DNA of 63,505 nt from an uncultured Flavobacteriaceae bacterium. Lineage in GTDB: Bacteria; Bacteroidota; Bacteroidia; Flavobacteriales; Flavobacteriaceae. The position numbers and the translations under genes are program-made. Below, piece by piece: positions 50,403-58,218 of this stretch. The stretch's first letter is position 1, and the number at the start of each line of letters is the position of its first letter. Below the pieces are notes generated by a model. That model did no database searches. It was not told the DNA's origin and was given only the letters and a program-made list of their open reading frames with translations. The stretch is taken from the NCBI GenBank assembly GCA_947498845.1, contig CANMLX010000026.1:1-63505 (forward strand), written 5' to 3'.

Positions 50403-50493
50403 GCGTTTTGTTAAAAGTATAAAGTTGTTAGGTTGAGCACAGTTGAGACCTAAATATTAAATAAACGTCAATCATAATCAAAAAAATAAATAT

Positions 50494-52215
50494 ATGCGAA
50501 AGCAGATAAAACATATAGTATTAATTATTGTTACGTTAATAAGTACCCTTTCTTTTTCACAAGAAAAGGAAAACGATACTATAAAAACAGGAGTTATAGA
50601 TGTAGTAAAACCTTATACACCATCAATCTCAGATGCATTTAAAGTAAAGGAAGTACCGACAATTGAAGATGAAGATAATGCCACTAAAAAAGAAGTAAAG
50701 TATAATATTTTTTCGTTTCCGGTAGCTTCTACCTTTACACCTGCAAAAGGAAAAGCAGCCGTGGTAAAAAAGGCAAAACCAGTGACCTTGTATGATAATT
50801 ATGCTACTTTAGGTTTTGGTACGTATACAACCATTGTGGGAGAAGTGTATTTAAACCATGCGATTAACAGAACAGAGAATGTAGGGGGATATATAAGTCA
50901 TAACTCATCAGCAGGAGGAATAGAAGGCGTACAGTTTGATGATAATTACTCAAATACGAAAGCAAATGTAAACTATGCCTCTAGTTTACGTGATTTAACA
51001 TGGCAAATAGAAGCAGGATATCAACACCAATTGTATAATTGGTATGGCGTTAACGATACTCAAATTACAGCGGCTAAAAATGCTGGTATAGATACAGATC
51101 ATGCATTTTCTACGGTGCATGTAGGAGGAGATTTAACTTTTGAGGATACCTATATTAATTCTGGAAGTGTACTTTTTAGACATTTTACCGATAATCAAGG
51201 CTCCGCAGAAAATAGATTTACAGCCAATGCTAAAATAGATATCCCAATTCGAGATGAAGAAATATCGACTAAATTTAGACTGGATTATCTAGGAGGCGCT
51301 TTCGATCGCGCTTATAGTATAGATGAAGAATTAAAATACCAAAATGTAATTATTGGAGGGTCTCCTACTTATCAATTAAAGCGAGATGATTTAACGGTAG
51401 ATGTAGGGATATCTGCCTATTATCTAAACGATATGGAGGCAGCAAAAGGTAAGTTTTTTATATACCCAAATGTTACGGCATCGTACAGATTAGTTAATGA
51501 TGTAGTTATTGCCTTTGGAGGTGTTCAAGGAGACTTAATTCAGAATTCATACCACGGTTTTACTTCCGAAAATCCGTTCGTATCGCCTACGCTATTTGTG
51601 AGCCCTACCGATCAACAATACAATGCTTATTTGGGGTTAAAAGGGAAGCTATCCACCAATATGAGTTATAATATAAGTGGTAATTATATGTCTGAAAAAA
51701 GCAAAGCTTTATTTAAGAATAACCAAATTACAAATTTTGCTAGTCAGCCCTATTCTTATGGGAACTCTTTTGGAATTGCTTATGATGATGTGACCACCTT
51801 TGGTGTAGCAGGAGAATTAAATGTAGATATGAATAGAAATTTTAAACTGGGGATTAAAGCAGAATATTTTAGTTATTCAACAGATAACGAAGCCGAAGCA
51901 TGGAACTTACCAGATATAAAAGGGTCTCTATTTTTAGATTACCAGATTACCGAACGTTGGTTTGCAGGAGCTAATTTAATTTATACAGGAGAACGTAAAG
52001 ATCAATTTTTTATAAGTACTAGCGCTACACCAAGTACTATAACTTTAGAGAGTTTTTTCGATGCGAATGCACATGTCGGGTATCATATTAACGACGAACT
52101 ATCTGTATTTGCTAAAGCAAATAATATTGCAAATAACACGTACCAACGTTGGCAAAATTTTCCAGTACAAGGCATCCAGTTTTTAGCAGGAGCTACTTAT
52201 AAGTTTGATTTTTAA
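50494..52215 (+). CDS. Outer-membrane beta-barrel protein (TonB-receptor-like C-terminal barrel)
   Basis: 573 residues, signal peptide (HIVLIIVTLISTLSFS, about 6-21). An N-terminal ~80 residues without a typical TonB plug (VIDVVKPYTPSISDAFKVKE), then alternating amphipathic strands (YATLGFGTYTTIVGEVYLNH, WQIEAGYQHQL, ... LFLDYQITERWFAGANLIYTGER, LSVFAKANNIANNTYQRWQNFP) closing with a terminal aromatic F. LFAKANNIANNTYQRW is a common end of TonB-dependent receptors. A plug-less member of the receptor-like family; ligand unknown. Cotranscribed with the TPR gene. Confidence 0.78.
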   Translation: MRKQIKHIVLIIVTLISTLSFSQEKENDTIKTGVIDVVKPYTPSISDAFKVKEVPTIEDEDNATKKEVKYNIFSFPVASTFTPAKGKAAVVKKAKPVTLYDNYATLGFGTYTTIVGEVYLNHAINRTENVGGYISHNSSAGGIEGVQFDDNYSNTKANVNYASSLRDLTWQIEAGYQHQLYNWYGVNDTQITAAKNAGIDTDHAFSTVHVGGDLTFEDTYINSGSVLFRHFTDNQGSAENRFTANAKIDIPIRDEEISTKFRLDYLGGAFDRAYSIDEELKYQNVIIGGSPTYQLKRDDLTVDVGISAYYLNDMEAAKGKFFIYPNVTASYRLVNDVVIAFGGVQGDLIQNSYHGFTSENPFVSPTLFVSPTDQQYNAYLGLKGKLSTNMSYNISGNYMSEKSKALFKNNQITNFASQPYSYGNSFGIAYDDVTTFGVAGELNVDMNRNFKLGIKAEYFSYSTDNEAEAWNLPDIKGSLFLDYQITERWFAGANLIYTGERKDQFFISTSATPSTITLESFFDANAHVGYHINDELSVFAKANNIANNTYQRWQNFPVQGIQFLAGATYKFDF

Positions 52216-52359
52216 TCCTAACGAGATTAGTTTTACTGTCAAACTGAATAGATTGCAACCGATGAGATGATTCAAATTGAAAGAGAATATTAAGGAAGGG
52301 GAGCATAAAGAGATTAAGTATGCCACTCAATTGTTAACGCAATATTTTTTATATAGCTT

Positions 52360-53046
52360 ATGAGAAATGTTTATTTTAAAACAGGAATTGTTTTTTGTTT
52401 ATTGCTGAATGCTCTTTCTTGCCACACTAATAAAAGTAATTCAAAGAAAATGCTGTCGGATGTGTCTTATGAAATTACATCATTTACTGATAGTATAGCG
52501 TATTCTGGAACTAAGTATAATACATTAGAGTTATTAAATTACATTAGTTTGGAAATAATAGGGAGCTATATTGATGAACACAATTTTAAAGACTATAAAG
52601 GAGGAAGATTTAAAACTTCTAAATTGAAAAAGCCATTATTTATAGAGGTGACGTCATCCAATTGTAAGCCATGTAAAGCAGAAATACCAGCTTTAAATAA
52701 GATTGCCAAAAAGTATAAAGATAGTGTTGACTTTTTACTGCTATATGCAGATAATACAAAAAAGGTAACTAGTTTATCTTCAAACTATAGCGATGTAATA
52801 TATTTAATACCTCACGAAGGAAATTCTAGAAAAACATTAGATTTTTCAGGGTTTAAACATGCATTGCCTTATCCTTCAAAATATTATGTGACTTCAGATA
52901 AAAAAGTTGTTCACTTCTCATTAGGAGGTTATTTTATGCCCGAAAAAGGAAAAATAAACAAAAAAACAGCAGACAGCTTGAATTTTAGTAAGTTGGAATC
53001 TAAATTAGAGTTTCTCTTAAGTCAAGAGAAAATAATAGAGCACTAA
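52360..53046 (+). CDS. Thioredoxin-fold lipoprotein (TlpA/ResA-like)
   Basis: 228 residues. Lipobox NALSC with Cys21. A short domain precedes a thioredoxin-like core: PLFIEVTSSNCKPCKAEIPALNKIAKK with the CxxC pair Cys102/Cys105, and SVDFLLLYAD; the later strands (YPSKYYVTSDKKVVHFSLGG) keep the cis-Pro-like loop. Periplasmic reduction of disulphides is the likely job. Standalone gene; no cytochrome biogenesis genes near. Confidence 0.82.
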   Translation: MRNVYFKTGIVFCLLLNALSCHTNKSNSKKMLSDVSYEITSFTDSIAYSGTKYNTLELLNYISLEIIGSYIDEHNFKDYKGGRFKTSKLKKPLFIEVTSSNCKPCKAEIPALNKIAKKYKDSVDFLLLYADNTKKVTSLSSNYSDVIYLIPHEGNSRKTLDFSGFKHALPYPSKYYVTSDKKVVHFSLGGYFMPEKGKINKKTADSLNFSKLESKLEFLLSQEKIIEH

Positions 53047-53315
53047 TGATTAGATGGTTTAGTTATTTTTTAGCTTGAATAGGGCCTTGTTATTGATCTA
53101 ATATATCATAAAAGAATAGAAAAGAACTTGGTGTTAGAGACTGCTTTTTTCTTTTTCCTTAATTAAAGAAGTTACAATATAACAGGATTGATTTTATCAA
53201 TAAGCCTTCGGTAAATAATTAAAAAGCTCACCTTTAATAAGGAGGTTGTATTGTAAATCAGTAGTTTATAAATATGATTTATATTACCTTAACGTAGAAT
53301 TCAAAAAAGAACCCT

Positions 53316-53939
53316 GTGAAAAAGCTTCTATATATCATAATCTTTTTAATTTTTAATTCTTGTTTATGTTCTTGTAAAACAGAAAAACCGAAAACACACA
53401 AAGGATTGTTAAAAAAAACCAAAAAATTACAAAAAAAGGAAGATTACAAAGTCTGTTTGGACGCGCAATTTTGTAAACATATACCATTAGGTAATTATGC
53501 TCATATACTAAAAATAACGCCTAACTTGTCTAAGCCTAAAAATAATATGGCGTATAAACTACTATTAATAAGGGACAAAAAAATGTATACTTCGGGGTCT
53601 GATTTAAAGCGGAATGATACTATAATTAATATTCTAATCAACAAAGAACTAATCACAGATTTAGCCAAAAAAAATAAGGAAGATAGTATAGATATCGATA
53701 ATTTTCATTTATTAGCAATTAAATATGATTATCATCGCGCATCTGAAATTCATTTTAAAGTTCCAATGTACTCAATAAAAGATTCACTGTTTTGTGAAGC
53801 GACTTACCATTTTGATTATTCTAGTGGAAAATATAGGTCTTACATTCATAAAACACAAAAGACTAAAAAAGAGGCTTTTAAAGCGTATAACAATTTTCAA
53901 TGCCATAGCGCTTTTAATGAAAATTTTCAATGTAATTAA
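53316..53939 (+). CDS. Lipoprotein, hypothetical
   Basis: 207 residues from GTG 53316. Signal KKLLYIIIFLIFNSCLCSCK with Cys16 or Cys18 or Cys20 as lipidation candidates. The rest is Lys-rich with no recognised domain; four more cysteines (around 49-53 and 196-206). No family known to me. No partner gene close by. The GTG start is supported by the signal sequence starting at once. Confidence 0.6.
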   Translation: MKKLLYIIIFLIFNSCLCSCKTEKPKTHKGLLKKTKKLQKKEDYKVCLDAQFCKHIPLGNYAHILKITPNLSKPKNNMAYKLLLIRDKKMYTSGSDLKRNDTIINILINKELITDLAKKNKEDSIDIDNFHLLAIKYDYHRASEIHFKVPMYSIKDSLFCEATYHFDYSSGKYRSYIHKTQKTKKEAFKAYNNFQCHSAFNENFQCN

Positions 53940-54187
53940 TACGTTTACTTTAAGTAATACCAGTAATTTTAATATGTAAATGATACAGCAATCATTTTTT
54001 TTATGATGAGAGAAAACAAAGATAAGTTTCGTTTCAATGCTTTTATCGATTGATAAATGAAGTTAACCGAAAATTATTCAAAAGTCAAGTATAGATATTA
54101 TTGGAGAAAGGTATGCACGGAATATTAATTTGTAAAATGCTTTCTAAAGTTAATCTTAAGCGGTTAGTTGAATGCCAGAGTAATAAA

Positions 54188-54883
54188 TTAACTTAACCTT
54201 GCCAAATAATCAAAATGTTCCCCTTTCATAACGAGTTCACATTTTAAACCTACGGTTTCGCAAGCTAATTTTAAGGTGTTAAAATCCAAATACAGCCACT
54301 TCATGGGGCGTTCTTTTTCACCTTTATAAGAGATAAAATAATCCAGCTCACCGTAATAATGCGTATTAGTGTCTATCCATAAGCCACCGTCATCATCTTC
54401 GTACATGTATTTAATATCTGAAGAATCTATAAGTAATTGTCCGTTTGGATTTAAAAGCTTTTTTAAATGATTTAAGTATTTAGATACTTGTATAATCTCT
54501 TGAAAAATACCAGTACCATTCATGAGTAATAGAATAGTATCAAAGGTTTCTGTTTCATCTAAAATATTCAAAACTTTAGCATTAACAATACCACGTTGTC
54601 TGGAGACTTCAATTGCGCCTTTAGAAATGTCAATAGCTTTAACATTATATTCTTTTTCCTGAAGATATAGACTATGACTTCCAGCACCGCAACCTACGTC
54701 TAAAATGGTTCCTTTTACTAATTGTAAAGCTTTTTGTTCCAGTTTAGGCATTCCAGAATAGGGTCTAAATAAATAGGGAAGGGGTAGTACATCATCATTA
54801 GAAATGCTGGTTGAGGTTATAATGTCTTCGGTGTAGTTGCCATTGTAATAGTCTAATAAAGCTTTTCCAAAAATGTCATTCAT
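54188..54883 (-). CDS. Class I SAM-dependent methyltransferase
   Basis: 231 residues. SAM motif I VKGTILDVGCGAGSHSLYLQEK (about 55-76), acidic NVKAIDISKGAIEVSRQ, FDTILLLMNGTGIFQEI and LNPNGQLLIDSSDIKYM. The DDGGLWIDTNTHYYGEL stretch and C-terminal FDYLARL are without family I know. Substrate unknown; monocistronic, followed on its upstream side by simple-sequence repeats. Confidence 0.85.
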   Translation of the reverse strand: MNDIFGKALLDYYNGNYTEDIITSTSISNDDVLPLPYLFRPYSGMPKLEQKALQLVKGTILDVGCGAGSHSLYLQEKEYNVKAIDISKGAIEVSRQRGIVNAKVLNILDETETFDTILLLMNGTGIFQEIIQVSKYLNHLKKLLNPNGQLLIDSSDIKYMYEDDDGGLWIDTNTHYYGELDYFISYKGEKERPMKWLYLDFNTLKLACETVGLKCELVMKGEHFDYLARLS

Positions 54884-55222
54884 TGGTTAATTGTTTAATG
54901 CGGTGATATGTTGATGAGCTAATTTGTTAATGTGTTAATTGTTTAATGTGGTGATGTGTTAATTTATTGATGACTAATAGGTTAATATGATGATATATTA
55001 ATTTTTTGGTTGTGAGTTAACTATTAGGTTTTTTGGTTAATAAATTTGTAGGGAATGAGTTGCAATTTAAAAGATTTAAAACCTTCTTACATTTCCACAT
55101 TTCCACATTTCCACATTTCCACATTTCCACATTTCCACAATCTAGAAATCTAAAAATCGAACCAGTCCAACAATCAAACAACATAAGAAGAACTAATAAA
55201 TCTAAATTCCTAATTTTGCGTC
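54884..55222. repeat. Simple-sequence repeat region: TTAATTGTTTAATG-like runs and 8-bp tandem ACATTTCC
   Basis: 54889-55035 is a degenerate series of TTAAT(T/G)-(G/T)TTTAATG(T/C)GGTGATGTG-like units. 55089-55136 holds six exact copies of ACATTTCC plus ACA. The frame that runs across it (residues FHFHISTFP...) is an artefact of the 24-bp super-period. Such repeats are frequent between flavobacterial genes; slippage-prone. Confidence 0.85.
55211..55218 (+). promoter_or_regulatory. -7 box (TAATTTTG) four bases before the YkgJ-like start
   Basis: Perfect TAnnTTTG match ending 4 bases before ATG 55223. Same spacing as at 2564-2571; suggests a leaderless or nearly leaderless transcript. Confidence 0.6.
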
Positions 55223-55717
55223 ATGCAAGACATAATAAATAGCCTACCAAAACGCGCCAAAGATAAGAATAACGAGAACAAAAAATTCTTTCAGAAATTA
55301 AAAAAGAAACCGCCAAAGAATTTAGATTACGTGATGCAAGAATTACATGAGGAAGAATTTGAACGTACAGAATGTTTAGAATGTGCTAATTGTTGTAAAA
55401 CAACAGGGCCACTTTTTACAGATAAAGATATTGAGCGTATAGCAAAGCATTTCAGATTAAAACCGCAGCAGTTTATTGAGCAATATTTACATATAGATGA
55501 AGAAAACGATTATGTGTTACAAAGTGTGCCATGTCCATTTTTAGGAGTAGATAATTATTGTTCCATTTATGATGTACGCCCTAAAGCGTGTAGGGGATTT
55601 CCACATACGGATAGAAAAAAAATTCAGCAAATAGCAAATCTTACACTTAAAAATGTGGCGATTTGCCCTGCTGCGTTTAACATCGTCGAGGCCATGAAGC
55701 AGAGAATAAATGGTTAA
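55223..55717 (+). CDS. YkgJ-family cysteine cluster protein
   Basis: 164 residues. Cys51, Cys54, Cys57, Cys58 in CLECANCCKTTGPLF and further cysteines in PCPFLGVDNYCSIYDVRPKACRGFP (about 112-136) form the Fe/Zn-binding cluster of the family (UPF0153). An N-terminal Lys-rich helical segment precedes. Function unproven; a Zn/Fe-chelating, possibly redox role. The start is the ATG right behind a promoter box. Sterol-desaturase-family gene follows at 55785. Confidence 0.87.
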   Translation: MQDIINSLPKRAKDKNNENKKFFQKLKKKPPKNLDYVMQELHEEEFERTECLECANCCKTTGPLFTDKDIERIAKHFRLKPQQFIEQYLHIDEENDYVLQSVPCPFLGVDNYCSIYDVRPKACRGFPHTDRKKIQQIANLTLKNVAICPAAFNIVEAMKQRING

Positions 55718-55784
55718 ACATAAATATTATGCGTGCATAATTTATTTTAGAGTTGTATATTTAGAGAAAATAAAATTTAAGTAG

Positions 55785-56618
55785 ATGGAAGAACTACTAA
55801 ATTATTTTAAAGATATACCTGCACTACATAGAGGTATAATTATAGTAGGAGGCTTAACTTTTTTCTGGTTATTAGAGGGTGTCATGCCCTTATTTGGGAA
55901 ACCTTATAAAAAATGGAGTCATGCTATACCTAATATTTTTTTCACATTTACTACAATTCTAGTGAATTTACCTTTAGCATTTTTATTATTAAAATCGTCT
56001 GATTGGGTTGTAGAAAATAACTTTGGAATTATAAATTGGCTACCAGATATGGCATTATGGCTCTATGCAATTATTGGTTTGTTTTTAATGGACTTTATAG
56101 GAGCCTATCTACCCCATTTAATAGAGCATAAAGTAAAACCTCTTTGGATGGTGCATTTGGTGCATCATACAGACCATAATGTAGATGCAACAACGGCTAA
56201 TAGGCATCACCCTTTAGAAAGTTTTATTCGCTACACGTTTACTTTATTAGGTGTTTTCATAATAGGTACACCAATAGGTATAATAATGTTATATCAGTCT
56301 ATGTCGGTAGTTGCTACACAATTTAATCATGCTAATATTAAGTTACCAAAAAAGCTGGATGATATTTTAAGTTATGTTGTTGTATCTCCAGATATGCACA
56401 AAGTACACCACCATTATAGGTTGCCATATACCGATTCTAATTACGGTAATATTTTTTCTGTTTGGGATAGATTATGTGGAACTTATATGAAGTTAGATAC
56501 CGATAAGATTGTTTATGGTGTAGATGTTTTTCCTGATAAGAAAAAGAATAGTCATATTGGAGAATTATTAAAACAGCCATTTCAGAACTATGAAAAACCT
56601 ACTCAAAATCCTGAATAA
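55785..56618 (+). CDS. Fatty-acid-hydroxylase / sterol-desaturase family membrane enzyme
   Basis: 277 residues. Four membrane helices and the eight-histidine di-iron pattern: HLIEH (about 109), HLVHHTDHNVD (about 122-131), HH at 141-142, and HKVHHHY (about 206-212) with YGNIFSVWDRLCGTY. Di-iron hydroxylase or desaturase acting on lipids; sterols are not expected here, so a fatty-acid, sphingolipid or carotenoid substrate is likelier. 67 bp after the YkgJ gene. TATATTTA at 55757-55764 is a near-consensus -7 box, so it may have its own promoter. Confidence 0.85.
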   Translation: MEELLNYFKDIPALHRGIIIVGGLTFFWLLEGVMPLFGKPYKKWSHAIPNIFFTFTTILVNLPLAFLLLKSSDWVVENNFGIINWLPDMALWLYAIIGLFLMDFIGAYLPHLIEHKVKPLWMVHLVHHTDHNVDATTANRHHPLESFIRYTFTLLGVFIIGTPIGIIMLYQSMSVVATQFNHANIKLPKKLDDILSYVVVSPDMHKVHHHYRLPYTDSNYGNIFSVWDRLCGTYMKLDTDKIVYGVDVFPDKKKNSHIGELLKQPFQNYEKPTQNPE

Positions 56619-56693
56619 TAAATGTAACTACTCTATTTTGTGATCGCTTAATGTGCTGTTAATTAGTTATATTTATTTGATAAAACTATAATT

Positions 56694-56990
56694 ATGAGCA
56701 ATGAAGAAAAAATAATGACGTTACACCCTCAAGGAAAAGTAGGAGTAAATATTTTAAAAAGAAGATACGATGTTATTAAAGATTTTATTATTGATACAGT
56801 AACATCTCATGGTGAAATTACTTATGAGAAATTAAACGATATGGCAGTAGAGCAATTAAGTCGTACTTTTGATGGCAAAGTACCGTGGTATGTTGTGACT
56901 GTTAAGTTAGATTTAGAAGCAAGAGGTATTATAGAACGTATTCCAAAAACGAGTCCACATAAAATACGATTAAGAAAAGTAAATATTTAA
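56694..56990 (+). CDS. Small winged-helix-like protein (DUF6958-type)
   Basis: 98 residues. MTLHPQGKVGVNILKRRYDVIKDFIIDTV and GEITYEKLNDMAV then WYVVTVKLDLEARGIIERIP look like a winged helix that reads a short DNA region; I link it to a small conserved bacterial family of unknown function annotated DUF6958. No partner domain. Its stop shares TTAA 56987-56990 with the convergent NamZ gene. Confidence 0.65.
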   Translation: MSNEEKIMTLHPQGKVGVNILKRRYDVIKDFIIDTVTSHGEITYEKLNDMAVEQLSRTFDGKVPWYVVTVKLDLEARGIIERIPKTSPHKIRLRKVNI

Positions 56991-58210
56991 TCGTAGATTA
57001 AATATTTACTGCGTATTTTTTTAAAAGCCTCTAAATCTTCTTGCCATGTGGCTTTAATCTCAGCTTCGGTTATTCCAGACTCAATTTGTTTTTGAAGCTT
57101 AGTAGTGCCGGCATGTTTAGTGAAACTAGCAGTGTTGAAAAATTTCGATTTGTCAGTTGAATTTCGATAAGCTTTAATTAGCCACTTTAAAGTGATCGTT
57201 CCATTAAGTTTTTCATTTTTTAAGTTTTCTCCATAACACATTTTATTTTTGTGCTTCGGGTTTTTGGCTCCAAAATTAGCAACAGGTGTATACCTAAAAC
57301 GCATAGTTTCCTTGTTTAAAAAAGGAGCGCCATACCGTTGAAATTGAAATTCTGTTCCTCTACCTGCATTAATAGTTGTGCCTTCAAATAAGCCTAGGCT
57401 TGGGTATAACTCAATAGAGGTATCATTAGGAAGGTTAGGCGAAGGCCTTAAAGGTAGACTATAACTAGTTTGATGTGTATAATTTTCAATAGGGATTACC
57501 GTTAGTTTACAACGAATTCCTTCCTTTAGCCAACCCTCTCCATTTATCATTTGAGCAAATTCACCAATGGTCATACCATGTACTAATGGAATGGTATGCA
57601 TTCCTAAAAAACTTTTATGTTTCGCTTCTAATGTCGGTCCATCAATATAGTGCCCGTTAGGGTTTGGCCTATCGAAAACAATTACGGGAATTCCAGCTTC
57701 AGCACAAGCTTCCATGATATTATGCAACGTAGAAATATAGGTGTAAAAGCGCACGCCAACATCTTGAATATCAAAAATCATGATATCTAAATCATTAAGA
57801 TGCTCAGAAGTAGGCTTTCTGTTTTTTCCATGAAGTGATAAAATTGGCAAATTAGTTTTAGTGTCAAAACCATCTTTAACAAGGTCTCCAGCATCAATTT
57901 TTCCACGAAACCCATGCTCTGGAGCAAATACTTTTTTTATACTTAACTGCAGAGATAAAAGCGTATCTACTAAATGCGTGTATCCTTCTTCTTTAAAAAC
58001 AACACTGGTTTGATTAGCTACAATTCCAATAGATTTATCTTGTAATAACGGTAAATAAGTGTTAAATTGATTAGCTCCAACAATAATATTTTTATGGGTT
58101 GGTTTTGTTATATTAGCCTTTTCTATGGTTACATTTTTTGCTTTAGAAGAGCAAGAAATAAATGTTAAAACAAATAATAAAACTGTATTTTTGAAAATAT
58201 TAAAGCTCAT
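56987..58210 (-). CDS. namZ: Exo-beta-N-acetylmuramidase NamZ-type lipoprotein (DUF1343)
   Basis: 407 residues from ATG 58210, which makes the lipoprotein signal (NIFKNTVLLFVLTFISC) the true N-terminus; the longer frame (58243) would overlap the divergent gene. DUF1343 features: KSIGIVANQTSVVF, FAPEHGFRGKIDAGDLVKDG, LPILSLHGKNRKPT, DLDIMIFDIQDVGVRFYTYISTL, IPVIVFDRPNPNGHYIDGP, GMTIGEFAQMINGE, and LPNDTSIELYPSLGLFEGTTINAGRGTEFQFQ. Family members remove terminal N-acetylmuramic acid from peptidoglycan fragments (shown in Tannerella and Bacillus). Likely cell-wall recycling at the periplasm or surface. Confidence 0.9.
   Translation of the reverse strand: MSFNIFKNTVLLFVLTFISCSSKAKNVTIEKANITKPTHKNIIVGANQFNTYLPLLQDKSIGIVANQTSVVFKEEGYTHLVDTLLSLQLSIKKVFAPEHGFRGKIDAGDLVKDGFDTKTNLPILSLHGKNRKPTSEHLNDLDIMIFDIQDVGVRFYTYISTLHNIMEACAEAGIPVIVFDRPNPNGHYIDGPTLEAKHKSFLGMHTIPLVHGMTIGEFAQMINGEGWLKEGIRCKLTVIPIENYTHQTSYSLPLRPSPNLPNDTSIELYPSLGLFEGTTINAGRGTEFQFQRYGAPFLNKETMRFRYTPVANFGAKNPKHKNKMCYGENLKNEKLNGTITLKWLIKAYRNSTDKSKFFNTASFTKHAGTTKLQKQIESGITEAEIKATWQEDLEAFKKIRSKYLIYD
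58186..58193 (+). promoter_or_regulatory. -7 box of the LolC/E-like gene, inside namZ (TATTTTTG)
   Basis: Perfect TAnnTTTG match, 25 bases before TTG 58219, lying in the first codons of namZ on the other strand. Confidence 0.5.
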
Positions 58211-58218
58211 TATATAAT

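Noticed and set aside
53957..54114. Possible fifth ATACCA element (ATACCAGTAATTTT ... GAGAAAGGTAT)
   Set aside because: Ends and length (158 bp) are suggestive, but I could not align the two halves beyond the first five bases and there is no AGCTA centre.
54884..55140. CRISPR array
   Set aside because: Units are degenerate or 8-bp, and there are no unique spacers of constant length.
55033..55242. 69-codon frame with repeated HFHISTFP
   Set aside because: It arises from the 8-bp ACATTTCC repeat read as a 24-bp period, and overlaps the start of the YkgJ-like gene and its promoter.
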